Source: Corbicula japonica (Eukaryota > Mollusca > Bivalvia > Venerida > Cyrenidae). From it: a DNA stretch of 64,000 nt. Location: NCBI GenBank assembly GCA_038501625.1, contig JAZAYU010000037.1:2170001-2234000 (forward strand). Direction: 5' to 3'. Position numbers and translations under genes: made by a program. The notes under the pieces were generated by a model, which saw only the letters and a program-made list of their open reading frames with translations, searched no databases and was not told the origin of the DNA. Shown here piece after piece: positions 1-18,905 of the stretch; within the stretch, counting starts at the first letter, position 1, and every line of letters starts with the position of its first letter.

Positions 1-1282
1 GGTATAATCAACATTTTCACAAAATAATAATTTTTTTTGTTTAATTAAAAAAAACAGTTTTGCTTGCAGATGGAAATATTACATGTTCAAGATAGAATGA
101 TATGATATATTCAAGCACTGTTTTTACAATTTTCACAGAACCCAGGTTCGTTTTGAGTCATTATTATTGAGGCATGTGATAAGTATTTTGACTGTCATTA
201 TAATGTCATACAAAAAATATCCAGCTTGTCCTGGAATTTTATTATCAGGCTTACTGGAGACACTCACTTAATAACAGTTTTCTTGAACTGTTGAAACCAC
301 AACTAATGTCACATCCTGAACGTATTTCTTTGACCATTCCTACCACCAGCTCATGAATACAATCATTACTGTGACGATTGTTGGTCAAAATCACGCCTCT
401 TACAGTCATACTTACCAAATGTCGTCATTTTTCAATAACCTTTATGGCATAGAAGCAACACTTCTCATGCTTCTCTTATATTCTCCTAACCACAGCCCAT
501 GGCTTCAATTAGTGTGTGGGTAATTTGAGATGAATACATTGGAAATCTGGCATCTCTTTGAGAAGCTTATTTTACCTTGGGACAGATTATCGTATTTTAC
601 GTAAAATTGGAATGGAAATGCTGCGTAAATGCATTTGACTAATTGACTGTACAATTTTTATCTCTAAAATGCTTTGTGAAATATTTCTTCTAATCTCTTT
701 GTAATGTTGATTGGTGATGATGAGAATCGTGGTTAGATTTGTCATGACAAAAGATCTGTTAATGATATACTGAAAATCAGCCAACGCTTTGAAAATATTC
801 GATTGTCTCTAACGCGCAGTACATTTTTAATGAATTGTTTCTGAATGCTAAGCAACAGTCAAAAGTTTAATGTGAAGCTTTTAGTATGCCTATAAAACAG
901 TGGCTCTCTGCAGGCAGTGACCTATTTATCACATAATTTTCTCACGTTTTAAAGAGCTTTTTCTCACGTTTTAAGTGCAAATATGTTGTGAATAAAAAAT
1001 TGGGTGCTCAGACAGGCCGTGGACATTCCATACCACATAACCCCAGAGACCATGAAAGATCAAACCTTTTATCTCAGCAATTAAATAACCAGTTCCCTTA
1101 AAAATCATCTCATGGTACAACTTCTTCTAAAGGTTTAAAGACTGTTCAAACAAACAGCCTGCTTTCATGCTTGGATTATTGTAAGATTTATTTGTTGTCA
1201 GCAATATAAGGGTTAGTACTGGGCTTGTGCTTTTTGTTCCTTCAGGCAAGGAGGCAGAGCCATCACATGAGATTACCATGGC
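1..1282. other. CAMKK intron or upstream sequence, no gene seen
   Basis: AT-rich DNA with no convincing coding frame. I looked for the CAMKK exon that should precede the first recognised one (activation segment with an APE motif) and did not find it, so that exon is probably left of the window. Presumed intron. Confidence 0.5.
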
Positions 1283-1505
1283 TTAACACCTTCATAACAT
1301 GGATGAACAGTGTAGCTCCAGATCAGCTGCCACATCCTTGCCTTCTGATCAGGATCTGCACTGGTCTCTGTTGGGTCAAAAATAACTTATAATTTCAAAA
1401 AGCAAACAATGCAGATCCTGATCAGATGGTACAGATGTGCAAGCAGATCAGAATCTACACTGTTGTCCCATGCCATTAAGGTGTATATGTGGAGGAAAGG
1501 GTTAA
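1283..1505. mobile_element. TTAA-flanked MITE copy (near full length)
   Basis: Member of the window's commonest family. A full copy is ~230 bp: TTAA, CCCTTTACTCCATA end, then four copies of a GTGTAGATCCAGATCAG motif in alternating orientation (two back-to-back hairpins) separated by a tttagattcattaggttatt-like spacer, then TATGGAGTAAAGGG and TTAA. TTAA target sites with CCC...GGG ends are typical of the piggyBac superfamily; no transposase is present, so it is non-autonomous. This copy keeps both TTAA borders. Confidence 0.8.
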
Positions 1506-1571
1506 ACAATAATAACATTTTCAATAGCATGGACTTCTATGCTGTGTTATGATTATTATGTAACAGGACTG

Positions 1572-8387
<6,816 letters not shown>

Positions 8388-8876
8388 TATTGTGGTTACC
8401 ATGGTTACCGTTCACTTCTTGCAATTATGTATGTGATACATTGTACACAATGCAAGTCGAGGCTGGCACTCATATAATATGATGACTGGTGAAAGGACCT
8501 ATGGTGTTGCATTATAGATGCAGTAGGCTTGTTGCTCAAGATAAAACAGGGGATGAATCATTTCGTGTAGACATGCTGTCTTCAAGAAAATACATGTACT
8601 GACGATGGTGTATGTTGGAAAGCTCTGTGATCATGCTGGATACATTCTACAGAAAACTCTTAATTTATTACAATGGATTAAGTTTTCTAGATGAGATGGA
8701 TACAGTCTACTTAAAAAGTCAATGTGCTGATTGTACTGAGGGGTCAGCATACTGAACACAGAAATATAAAGTATAGAAAAAGACATTTTTATATAATTCA
8801 CACTGGGTACTTTTTATACAAGTAAAAATTGTTGTCTCAAAGCAGCCCTGTAAAATAATCAATATAAAAATTAGGA

Positions 8877-9060
8877 CTAACCCTGTACTCCTTAGACATT
8901 TTGCATATGCAACAGTTAAATCCAGATCAGCTGGCACATCCATGCCATCTGATCAGAATCTACACTATTTATTTCATTATTTCTGTCCAAGAATATATAT
9001 AGATTCAGGTCAGATGGCAGCATATGTAATAAAACCCATATGTGTGTAGGAAAGGGTTAA
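8877..9060. mobile_element. TTAA-MITE copy
   Basis: CTAACCCTGTACTCC start and GTAGGAAAGGGTTAA end. The right internal hairpin is shortened. Confidence 0.7.
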
Positions 9061-10234
9061 AAGGATCAAGCACTGCTTATCAGCCTTAAAAATTACAGGT
9101 AAAACATAGGAACTATTTTGTTTGCATGGCACAAGGAGCTGTTGTTAGGTTTGGGAAGACTTTTTTAGATTTGTCTAGAGTAACTGGTATATCTTGATCT
9201 GCCAACCAAAAAACTACTTTGAAAACTTCAGGATACATTATTTTGCATAAGCACTACAACTACTGGAATAATTATAATGTCAGCCTGTTACATAAAAAAA
9301 CATGCTTTCAACAAGTTTCTTCTAATAGTAGAAGTGTTTGAGTATACCAGATTTAGGGTTAAATGTTCTTCCAAGATACTAAAAACATCCATGAGTCTGC
9401 ATATCAAATGTAGGCCATGCTAGATATAAATATAATCTGTCGCAATTTTTAAAAAATCTGGAATATGAGTCAGGGACAAACTCGGCAGCTTCAGCCACAG
9501 TCCTGAGGAAATAGTTTTGACATTTCCATGTTTATTTCACAGCTTCCTTGTTAAATTGATGTTATTGAATTAGAAGCGTCACTAAAATCACATACAAGTA
9601 ATAACCAATGTCAAATAAAAAATCAACTTGATATTGTAGAACTGAAATCGGGCACGTCATGAGAAAAGATGTTTTCGGTGATATTTTCTGACGTTTGTTT
9701 TTCTATATTTGGAAAGAGTATATAATTATCTATTGTTTTCTCAACTGGCAGGTGATTATATTACTAAGTTTGCCTATAAAATGTTAATTTTAGCACAAAA
9801 TGCATTGTAAGCAATGTCATCTGCTCAACTTTATGACGTCATTTAGAAAATAATGTCAATTCCCTAACATACCTTGATGCGCCCTAAATGAAGTTAACTT
9901 TTAAAAATCAAGTTTAATGTTGTGCAAGTTTTGCAATAGTGAAATTATGACTACTTATATGTTCAAAGTACTTGCAATGTTTATCAGAGTATTTGAAATG
10001 TTGATTGAAATACTTGCAATGTTGATCAATGTACTTGCTAGGTTTAATACATCAAGGACATTTTCTTTTATTTTCACTTTATTAAGTTCACTTTATTGTT
10101 TTGTTTTTTATATACAGATTTATTATCATCTCTTAAATTTATAAAGCATGACATTACAACCAAATGATTTATGATGATTTTGGTTATTATGGTGATTTCA
10201 GTGGATTTGGCGACTTATTTTAGTTTTAAAACAT

Positions 10235-10350
10235 CTGGTCCCAAACTGAGAATAGCGACAAGTCGCAGATTTCAGCAATTGGATTAGTTGAATTTGAGTA
10301 CAATCTTGGAACTGACCAATGGGAGACTAGAGCTTCCAGACTAGTTTCCA
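10235..10350. repeat. Eroded foldback relative
   Basis: Pieces recall the foldback family (gcgacaagtcgc, agactagtttccatgctcag) but the palindrome is badly decayed. Confidence 0.3.
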
Positions 10351-10752
10351 TGCTCAGGTTTAATTTTTTGGAATGAGGTTGCAGATAAGAAAAAACGTGC
10401 AATGTTTCTGTGAGTGTCCTTGAGATGTTGTAACTTATATTTATTCTTAACTCTGTGATATTGCGTTAAAAGTGTATGGTGATAAGTGTACAGTGTTTTT
10501 TGGTCTTTGAAGTTGATCATGTCATGTTTTTGCATGTTTTTAATTCAAACAATCATCTTGTATTCATTTGTTGAGATGTTGTTTATGAGAAGTGATAGAG
10601 CAAACATTGGTGCACTGGTTGGATGACATACCTCAGTTATATGTACAATCTGCTCTTTAGACTTTATTTTACCCCTAAACTTTTCTCCTTCTATGTAAAG
10701 CTAATAGTATTATTATGCAAAAATTTGGTGACCATTTTATTTCCAAATAATT

Positions 10753-10812
10753 ATGGATGTGCTGGCTGATCTGGATCTTAACTGTTTGCCAGTGTATGGA
10801 GTAAAGGGTTAA
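10753..10812. mobile_element. TTAA-MITE right-end fragment
   Basis: Only the last hairpin arm (gctgatctggatctta) and the GGAGTAAAGGGTTAA terminus remain. Confidence 0.65.
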
Positions 10813-11586
10813 AGGTCATATAGTCTATTTGGTAATAGTTGAAAATATTTCATATATAATTTCAACTGTGCACATTTGATGCAAGATCTGGTTCTAAATG
10901 GACTTGCACATCACTGAATGGCATCTCTTACACATAATACATTCTTATAACTTACACTCTTATTAACCAAATTAATTATTTTAAATTAACTACTGAATAT
11001 TTTAAATAAAACGGCTTTAGTTGGTATTTTAAGCGTTTTTCTGCTGAATTTTAGGAGTGGGAGGTCTATGCAGGCTCAAACTCCAAAATTATAACTTTAG
11101 GTCTTTTGGTTGTTCAGTTTATATTGTTTATCAGTTTTTATTTGGATATTGCATGTGTAACAGCGTAGATCCAAATCACTTGCAACATTTATTTAAACCT
11201 TTTAATATTATTTTAAGAGAAGCCTTTAATGTTGTTTTTTTTTGTGATAAAATTTGCAAAAGTCTGTTATTTACAATGTGAACAAAAGTACTTGATATTT
11301 ATTGTGACAGAAAAACAAGACAACAGTTTGTTTGTTTTTTGTACATTTATTACCACTTTGTCCATTACTACAGTTTATATCTATTAGAAGAAATTTGAAA
11401 CGTCAAGGTTACTCGTGATCACATGACAATTATTGTCGTAATTTACATTGGCACTTAGCAATCATTTTTCTCTGTGAACATTTAGCTTAATGGCCAGGAC
11501 TGAAGCTAATAGCCTAATTATATCATCCTAATGTCTGCTGACTGGTCTATAAAACTGTTTTTGTTGTTGGCATTCGGGTCTTTAAA

Positions 11587-11801
11587 TTAACCATTTCCTC
11601 CATAGAAACACCTTTGTTGAATGGGCAAACAGTGTAGATCCAGATCAGAGGACAAATTTGTGCTGTCTGATCAGGATCTGGGCTGTTCGTTTGTTTAATT
11701 TAATGATTATTTCTGATCAAAAAAGCAAAATGTGCAGACTAATCTGGATCTACACTGGTAACACATGCAATAAATTGCGTAATATGGAGTAAAATGGTTA
11801 A
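11587..11801. mobile_element. TTAA-MITE copy
   Basis: TTAACCATTTCCTCC start, ATGGAGTAAAATGGTTAA end; both TTAA borders kept; part of the second hairpin deleted. Confidence 0.75.
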
Positions 11802-11809
11802 CATTTTAA

Positions 11810-11921
11810 GCTGTTAGGGGTGTAGATCCAGTTCAGATGGCAAGCACAGATATGCTGGCTTATCTGGATCTACACTGTTGCCATGTGATTAAAGGCATCT
11901 CATTGAAGTGAAGGGTTTACA
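11810..11921. mobile_element. TTAA-MITE right half
   Basis: Carries one complete hairpin (gtgtagatccagttcag to ctggatctacac) and a decayed AAGGGTT terminus. Confidence 0.6.
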
Positions 11922-11925
11922 ATGC

Positions 11926-12376
11926 AATAAAAGACATTGTGTAGATCTAGATCAACATACACACCCATGAAGTCTGATCTGGATCAAAACTGTTTTCTTT
12001 TAGATGTTTTAGGTTATTTCTCCCCAAAAGTGAACAGTGTAGAGCAAGATCAGCCTGCACATCTATTCTGTGCCCAAGGTTATAAAACTGAGCATGGAAA
12101 CCAGTCTCAAATCTCAAGGATCTGATTGGCTGAAATGGCGACCAGTCGCCATTTCAGCCAATCAGATGCTTGAGATTTGAGACTGGTTTCCAATCTCAGC
12201 TTTATAACCTTCAGGCCTGTACAAACTGGTTTGGATCTGCACTACCAGATAAAATCTAATATATCAAAAAGCTACCAGCGTAGATCCCTGATCAGACTGC
12301 ATACATCATCCGACTGATCTGGATCTACAGTGGTCGTACATGGGATATAAGCTGTATCCATCTAGAAAATGGTTTA
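11926..12376. mobile_element. TTAA-MITE interrupted by a foldback element
   Basis: MITE sequence runs 11926-12075, is broken by the 136-bp foldback at 12076-12211, and resumes to about 12376. The foldback therefore arrived after this MITE copy. Confidence 0.7.
12076..12211. repeat. 136-bp foldback element inside a TTAA-MITE
   Basis: Intact copy, flanked by MITE sequence on both sides. Centre ggcgaccagtcgcc. Confidence 0.85.
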
Positions 12377-13410
12377 AAGTGTGCATGTATCCAACCAGCT
12401 TTGCCAAAAATTTGAAGATTATAATTTAAATTCCATTTAACTCCTTTAATGGATGAAAATTTTAACATTGATGAAAATTTTGAAAATGAATTTTTATGAA
12501 CATGATTCTTGTCATTTTTAAGTAATATTAAAAGGTTCAAATTATGACATTGTTTACATTCATCCAACCACTCTTATAAATTAATGTAGAAATAATTAGA
12601 GGTTAAACACTTACAATGAAATTTAAGACGCATAGAAAAATAATTGGAAAAAAAAATGTGACATTAATTTTTGCACAAGTAAACTTGAATTCTTGTACCA
12701 TATTTCTTGTTTGGCAATTTTATCACATAAATCTAATCTTTCTTACAGAACTGACAAATCATTTGTGGAATTAAGCTTTTTTCATGTTTTTAAGGTTGGT
12801 TCACCTTTGAAGTTAGGCTACTTGCATAATGCTATGATAAGAAATCTCCATATGAATGTCCCTCACATTTAATTGTTTATATGCTGGCCTAAATATTTAC
12901 TTTACACCTATTCATATACTTATACAAGCACAAAAGCATTTTTAAGAAATACAAAAGCATGAAAGAAATTGTATTTTCGATTTGACAATCAATTTGTATT
13001 ATTATTGTCTATGACTGTTCTGTGAACAGAATGTATATTTTCTGTATTTTGCCTTAATATTGGCTATTTTATCCTGTTTACATAAAAATTGGCCTAAAGA
13101 TATTTTCTCCCATAATATGTTGACCTTCTTGTATATATTTTGAGATTAATTGGATTATGTAATGGTCTACATCTGCAGAATACGATTGGTCTATGTAATG
13201 GTCTTGTGTGTTCCTGATTTCACAGGGTCTACACTGTTTTCGAATAAGAAATTTCTTTTTAAAATCCTGCTCTAAAAATTGTTTTGGGTTTATATTTTGA
13301 AATGAATAGCAGCAGTCTTGCCTATTTGTTATATTTTGTCTATAAATGGCCTTAATAATATTTTGTTATATGTTCAGTCTCCCCTAGTACAGTTACCGGT
13401 ATATTGACAA

Positions 13411-13645
13411 AAGGGTTCATATACATGCCTGTATGGATTGAGAGAACAGTGTAGATCCAGATCATCTGGTACTTCCATGCCTTTCGATCAGGATCTAAAC
13501 TGTTCACTTTAAGATTCACTAGATTATATCTGACTAAAAAGCAAACAGTGCAGATCCTGATCAGACCTCACAGATGTGCCAGCTGATTGATTCTGCACTG
13601 GTCGCACATGTGATGAAACAAATTATATTTGCAGTAAAAGGTTAA
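13411..13645. mobile_element. TTAA-MITE copy
   Basis: Left terminus eroded, both hairpins present, right end GCAGTAAAAGGTTAA intact. Confidence 0.7.
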
Positions 13646-13837
13646 TACTTACTGCTAGACCAAATGTTATTTGTACCATTAGTAAAAGTAGTTGAACAGC
13701 TGAACTTTCCCACAGATCTACGATGCTTGGCCACTTCAATGGTCCATTTGTTTAGTAGAATTTTCAGCCTTAATAGAAGCTCAGTTAAAGGGAATTTTAC
13801 CTTCTTTATGATAGTGATGAACTTTTTTTCACAACTT

Positions 13838-14031
13838 ATCCCTTTACTCCATATAGTGAAGATCATGATAAGTGATTAGCAAGCTCATCTGTGACTACAC
13901 ATATACCCAGGAATTAACCCATGTTTTGCTGGTGAAGATAATACTGGAAATAACATGTAAGCGGATGATCCAGATCAGCTGGTACATCCATGTGGCTCTA
14001 TCAGAATCTCATCCCACAAAACACTATAATG
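13838..14031. mobile_element. Degraded TTAA-MITE
   Basis: CCCTTTACTCCATA start and scattered hairpin pieces (gatccagatcagctggtacat). No right terminus. Confidence 0.5.
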
Positions 14032-14525
14032 TTAACCCTTTATTCAATTTTATGCCCCCACAAAGTGGGAGGCATATAGAGTTGCACTCGTCCGTCCGTC
14101 CGTACGTCCCCAAATCTAAACTATAAGGCGGATTTCTTTCAAACTTGCACAGATGATCAAGCAGGATATGTAGATGATCGTTAAGAAAGGATTTTTTCCT
14201 GCCACCATTTTTACCAGAGTTATGGCCCTTTGTTATTAAAAATTATGTTGCAGCAGTGGGGGCATCAGTGTCCGAGGACACATTCTAGTTTTAAATTGGC
14301 ATAGGTAAACAGTGTAGATCCAGATCAGCAGGACATCCGTGTCAGTCTAATCAGGATCTGCACTGTAGCTTTTTGAATTATTTGGTTATTTTTTAACCAA
14401 AATTGAATAGTGCAGAACCTGATCAGATGGCATGGATGTGCCTGCTGATCTGGATCTACAATGTTTGCCTATGCCTGGTTGCACTTGGGATAAATGAGTA
14501 TATAATATATGGACTAAAGGGATAA
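14032..14525. mobile_element. TTAA-MITE with HINE-like insertion
   Basis: TTAACCCTTTATTCA left end; MITE sequence resumes after 14293 with both hairpins and a GGACTAAAGGGATAA right end. The inserted element occupies 14048-14292. Confidence 0.75.
14048..14292 (-). mobile_element. HINE/pearl-like element, inverted copy 2
   Basis: Same family and orientation as 5743-6030: terminal hairpin TATGCCCCCAC/GTGGGAGGCATA, adjacent gtccgtccgtacgtcc, core ttaccagagttatggccctt, opposite end gggggcatcagtgtccgaggaca. Nested in a TTAA-MITE, so it is the younger insertion. Confidence 0.7.
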
Positions 14526-14896
14526 TGTTAAATGGTAGAACAAATAGAAAGAAAGAAATCAAGGACAGAACTTCAGTGCTTGTCAGTACAGCTGTCACTA
14601 GGGAGATGGTCTGTTTGTATTTATTTGTGTTTTTATATGTGTACATATCAAAGTTGTATATTTTGCTCAATGTAGAACTTGTAAATCATTCTTGTATAAA
14701 CATGTTGGTATACTGGTACTGATACAGTTTTCTCCAAATGCTCAAACTGTTCTAAGCAGGGAAGGCAGGGGGCAAAATAGGTTGAAATTTCACACTAACT
14801 TTGTTTGCATTTATGTAAAATGAAGTAGTTCTTTGTAGAGTTACTAGATACTGTTTAGTTATAAATCTTCCTTTTACTTAAACTATTTACCTTATC

Positions 14897-15309
14897 TTAA
14901 CCTCTACTCCATATTGTACACCTTTATTGCATGGGCGAACAGTGTAGATCTAGATCAGATGATTTTCTCATTCTCAGCTCAATTTTGCTGACTGATCAGG
15001 ATTTACCGGTATACTGTTTGCTGTTCGATTTATTTCTTTATTTATTATCTAGATGCAGCCAGTGCAGATCCAGATCAGATGGCATGGATTTGCCTGCTGA
15101 TCTGGATCTTCAGTGGTTACACATGCATTAAAACACATAATTTTATATATATTAAGGGTTATATAGTGTTGATTCATATCAGCCTGAACATCTGTGCACT
15201 AAAAGTAAACAGTGTAGATCCTGATCAGACAGCATGTATGTGCCAGCTGATCTGGATCTACACTGTTCGCCAATGTGATAGAAGTTGTACCTATGGAGTA
15301 AAGGGTTAA
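14897..15309. mobile_element. Two adjacent TTAA-MITE copies
   Basis: A copy with TTAACCTCTACTCC start runs to about 15161; a right-half copy follows to GGAGTAAAGGGTTAA at 15309. Confidence 0.7.
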
Positions 15310-15665
15310 ACTGATCAATCATTTTTAATAAAATGATATGGACTTCACAGAGGCGTATTTTCACATAATTTATAAAATGAAAACACATCTTTGGTCTGAT
15401 TTGCTTCTGAATTGGTTTGTTACATTGTTAATAACAATCATGTATAAATTCACTGTTGATTATATTGTATGGATGAATCATTGTTTTAAAGATTTCTATT
15501 TTTGCACAAAAACATGTATATATAATATTTTGTCAAGTTTACCAAAATGCATTTATTGAGATCCTTGTTGTTTTTACTATTTGTTTCCAGCTGTTTCCAT
15601 TGAAAAGATCCCCTGTCTATTGTTAAACTTTTGTACATATAATTGTAGAGATTTAATGTCATTTC

Positions 15666-15671
15666 AATAAA
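15666..15671 (+). terminator. Candidate poly(A) signal AATAAA
   Basis: AATAAA with an upstream TGTA element (ttgtacatataattgtag at about 15631-15650) and a T/G-containing tail, in unique non-MITE sequence. It is the best-looking of several AATAAA hexamers downstream of CAMKK. If used, the 3' UTR would be about 7.3 kb, so nearer signals remain possible. Confidence 0.25.
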
Positions 15672-15699
15672 CCTGTATTTATGAAAAGATGGATTATTT

Positions 15700-17158
15700 A
15701 ACAGATGCATGTAAAAACAGTTTTCGATTTAAAAATAATTAAGAAAAAAAAACTAGCAGTGTCATGTTGAAATGTGTCATTGGTGATCATTTTGATACCT
15801 GTACTTTTACAATTTCGCTATTTTTGGAAAGAACATGAGTATATATTTAAATTTGTGCTAAAATGTTTGCAATTTTATTACAAAGTTTCCTGCATTATTT
15901 ATTTATTTGCAGAGAATGAATGCTTATTAGGCAATGTCATCTGAACCCTTTACTCCATTGATACAACCTTATTGCTTGGGCAAAGTGCAGATCCAGATCA
16001 GCTGGCACATCTGTGTCATCCGATCAGGATCTGCACTGTTTGATTTTAGATTCATTAGGTTATTATTGACCAAGATGCAACCATTGCAGATCTAGATCAG
16101 ACAGAGTGGATAAGTTTGCTGATCTGGATCTACACTGTTGGCACATTGCGATAAAATGCATATGTATGGAGTAATTAAAAAAAAAAGATGTCAGCTTCCA
16201 GTTGACGCATTTTCTCCTGATGTAGCCCAAATATTATAAGTACATGTATCAATGATATTTCATATTTGTTTAACCCAAAAAGTAATTACTATGGGTGAGG
16301 CACAGAGAATTTTTTTTTAATTCGGAACAAACATTCCACAAGAGTATTCCATGTTGTTTTAATGCTCTGTAGGTGTTTTGAAATTCTGATTTTTGTCCAG
16401 TGTCTTGGTAATTAGAGTTTTCATTAGTTTGTTTGTCTGATATACTATCAAGATCTATTTTATATTTAGATGAACAGTGTGTGGGACGCCCACTTGAATT
16501 TTTGTTAACCAGGTTTTCTTTGGTTTGTACATTGGGGTATGTTGTCTAGCAGGAGGGTGGGTGTTAAGTTTTTTGTTTAAGTTCATTTTTTCTCTGTAAC
16601 TATTCAAGGTATAGCTCTGAAACTTAACATAGCTGTGTAGCATCCACAATGGCAATTATCAGGATAGTGTTCATAACTCTTAACTATATTTTGTCAGAGT
16701 TATGGCCCTTTTTCACTTAATTTTCAGGGGGAAAAAAACCTGGTTTAGTTGCATTACAGCATATTCTTGTTGTTAAATATAAATGTGATCTTTAGCAATT
16801 TGGAGTAGTATATCAGGAGATGGCCTATTTTCATTCTGCAATGACATCTCAGCTTTTTTGTTGATCCATTGACCCAGTGACTGTGATCTCCATCAAATAT
16901 GAATCTAGTTTTCATCTTTTATTAACAAACTTTTGACCAAACTTTAAAAGCATATCTTGTTTGAAAATTTACCTCAGCTTGTAACATCTGCACAGTCTGA
17001 TCGGCATCTACAATCAGGAGGTCTACACTTAGCACAATTATTCAGTAAATTCCTGCTTATCACCCCTTTGAACAAAGAATGGAACAATCAGTTTCAACAA
17101 AGGAAGAATCCACTCCACAAAATTAGGAGGGAAGAGTATACTGACATAAAAGTTAACA
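15700..17158. other. Intergenic DNA, no gene seen
   Basis: Apart from one TTAA-MITE, unclassified AT-rich sequence. About 16490-16720 contains phrases such as gttatggcccttttt that resemble the cores of the HINE-like elements, so it may be an eroded relative. Confidence 0.4.
15942..16178. mobile_element. TTAA-MITE copy
   Basis: GAACCCTTTACTCC start, two hairpins, GTATGGAGTAATTAA end. Confidence 0.75.
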
Positions 17159-17276
17159 CAAGATCATAAAACTAAAATTAGAGACCAGTTTCAAATCTCA
17201 AGCATTTGATTAAGCATTTCAGCCATTCATACGCTTGAGATATGAAACTGGTCTCCAGATTTAGTTTTATAATCTT
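17159..17276. repeat. Foldback element, variant subfamily
   Basis: Arms begin AAGATCATAAAACTAAAAT and end AGTTTTATAATCTT, with GAGACC in place of GAAACC. This second subfamily recurs at 17586, 32409 and 56157. Confidence 0.65.
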
Positions 17277-17585
17277 GGTACCAGGTGGACTGCACACTGT
17301 TTGTTGTTGAATTTTATATTGTATTGTTTAACTATGTTATCTGAAGTAGTTATGTGTTGCCATAGATGTTTGAGTTTATATACATTTATTTTACTGTTTG
17401 ATATTATTGTTCTTTATATAAGATTTATTGTTATTAGCTTATTATAGTGAATTTCTATATTTCACTTAAAAATCTTTCTTGCATTTCAATAGAAATTAAA
17501 AAAAAACAATTCCAGCACAAACTTTGTTGTGTTCCTTCTTCAGAAACCTAATACTTTCATACATCATTCTGCTAGAGCCCACATG

Positions 17586-17698
17586 GTATAACTGAGATTG
17601 GAGACTAGTCTCTAATCTCAAGCATCTCATTGGCTGAAATAGAAACAAGTCTTTGCTTGAAATGTAAGAGTGGTCTCCAGTTTAAGTTTTATGATCTT
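17586..17698. repeat. Foldback element, variant subfamily, eroded
   Basis: ATAACTGAGATTGGAGAC start and AGTTTTATGATCTT end with part of the right arm missing. Confidence 0.55.
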
Positions 17699-17777
17699 GG
17701 GCCAAGGAAATTCTAGTTGGAGAGATTTGATTTTTAAATCCAAATAATCTGCTCCATGACATCAAAATCATACAAGG

Positions 17778-18905
17778 CAGTCGGAACGACAGCAATATCC
17801 CCGCCGCATGCAGGAATGTTGGAAAGGTTATGGATGCTTAATTGCAAATTAACAAGTATATCTCCAGCAGTTTGGAAGTTATGGAGCAAATATGAAAGGC
17901 ATGGTTAAATATGAACCTTCAAAGACAACTAGTGACCTTGACCTTCAGCCAGCCAGGTTGGAACATGGGTTCTGCACATCATCTTGGTGGAATGAACATT
18001 TGACTAAAGTTTGATGATATTCATTGCAGGGGTTCAGAAGATATGAAACAGACACAAAATACATAGTTCAAATCTTCAATGACCTTGACCTTGAGACAGC
18101 CAGGTTGGAACATTGGTTCTGCACATCATCTTGATGGGCTGAACATTTGATAAAAGTTTCATGATATTCATTCTAGGGGTTCAAAAGATATGAACCAGAC
18201 ACAAAATACATAGTTCAAATCTTCAAACATCACGGGTGACCTTGACCTTGAGCTGGCCAGGTGGGATCATGGGTTCTGCACATCGTCTTCATGGGCTGAG
18301 CATTTAACTAAAGTTTCATGAAAATCCTTCTAGGGGTTCAGAAGATATGAACCGGACATGAAGTACATGGTTCAAATCTTCAAATACCACTGGTGACCTT
18401 GACCTTTTGCCGGCAAGGTTGGAACGTGGGTTCTATACATCATCTTCATAGGCTGAGCATTTGACTAAAGTTTCATGAGATTCCTTCTAGGGTTTCAGAA
18501 GATATGAACCGGACACGAAATACATGGTTCATATCTTCAAACACCACTGGTGACCTTGACCTTGAGCCGGCCAGGTTGGAACATGGGTTTTGCATGTTGT
18601 CTTCATGGGGAGAACATTTGACAAAAGTTTCATGAAATTCATTCCAGGGGTTCAGACGATATGAACCGGACACGAAATACATGGTTCAAATCTTCAAACA
18701 CCGATGGTGACCTTGACCTTGAGCAGGCCAGGTTGGAACATGGGTTCCGCACGTCGTCTTGATGGGGAGAACATTTGACTAAAGTTTCATGAAATTCCTT
18801 CTAGGGGTTGAAAAGTTATGGACCGGACATGAAATGTGCACGCACGGAAGGACAGACAAAGACCATTCCTATATCCCCCAGCCGCTCTGCGGTGGGGGAT
18901 ATAAA
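17778..18905 (+). mobile_element. HINE/pearl-like tandem-cored element A
   Basis: Starts ACAAGGCAGTCGGAACGAC (GTCG-gaa-CGAC mini-hairpin) followed by the tag ATATCCCCGCCGC. The core is six ~157-bp tandem units (ccaggttggaaca.. at about 17953, 18101, 18257, 18414, 18571, 18728), each with gtgaccttgacctt. It ends with a degenerate ACGGAAGGACAGAC microsatellite and a strong hairpin at 18871-18902 (ATATCCCCCA..TGGGGGATAT) whose arm repeats the 5' tag. No coding frame. Matches the general description of bivalve pearl elements and Helentron-associated elements. Confidence 0.75.

Larger units (their letters stand above)
8388..15690 (+). other. Presumed CAMKK 3' UTR and intergenic DNA
   Basis: No convincing open frame. 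AT-rich unique sequence is interrupted by TTAA-MITEs, one foldback pair and a HINE-like insertion. Weak ~27-bp repeats (variants of tacttgcaatgttgat) occupy about 9960-10040. Possible AATAAA signals exist at about 9614, 11006 and 15666; transcript extent cannot be fixed from sequence alone. Confidence 0.35.
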
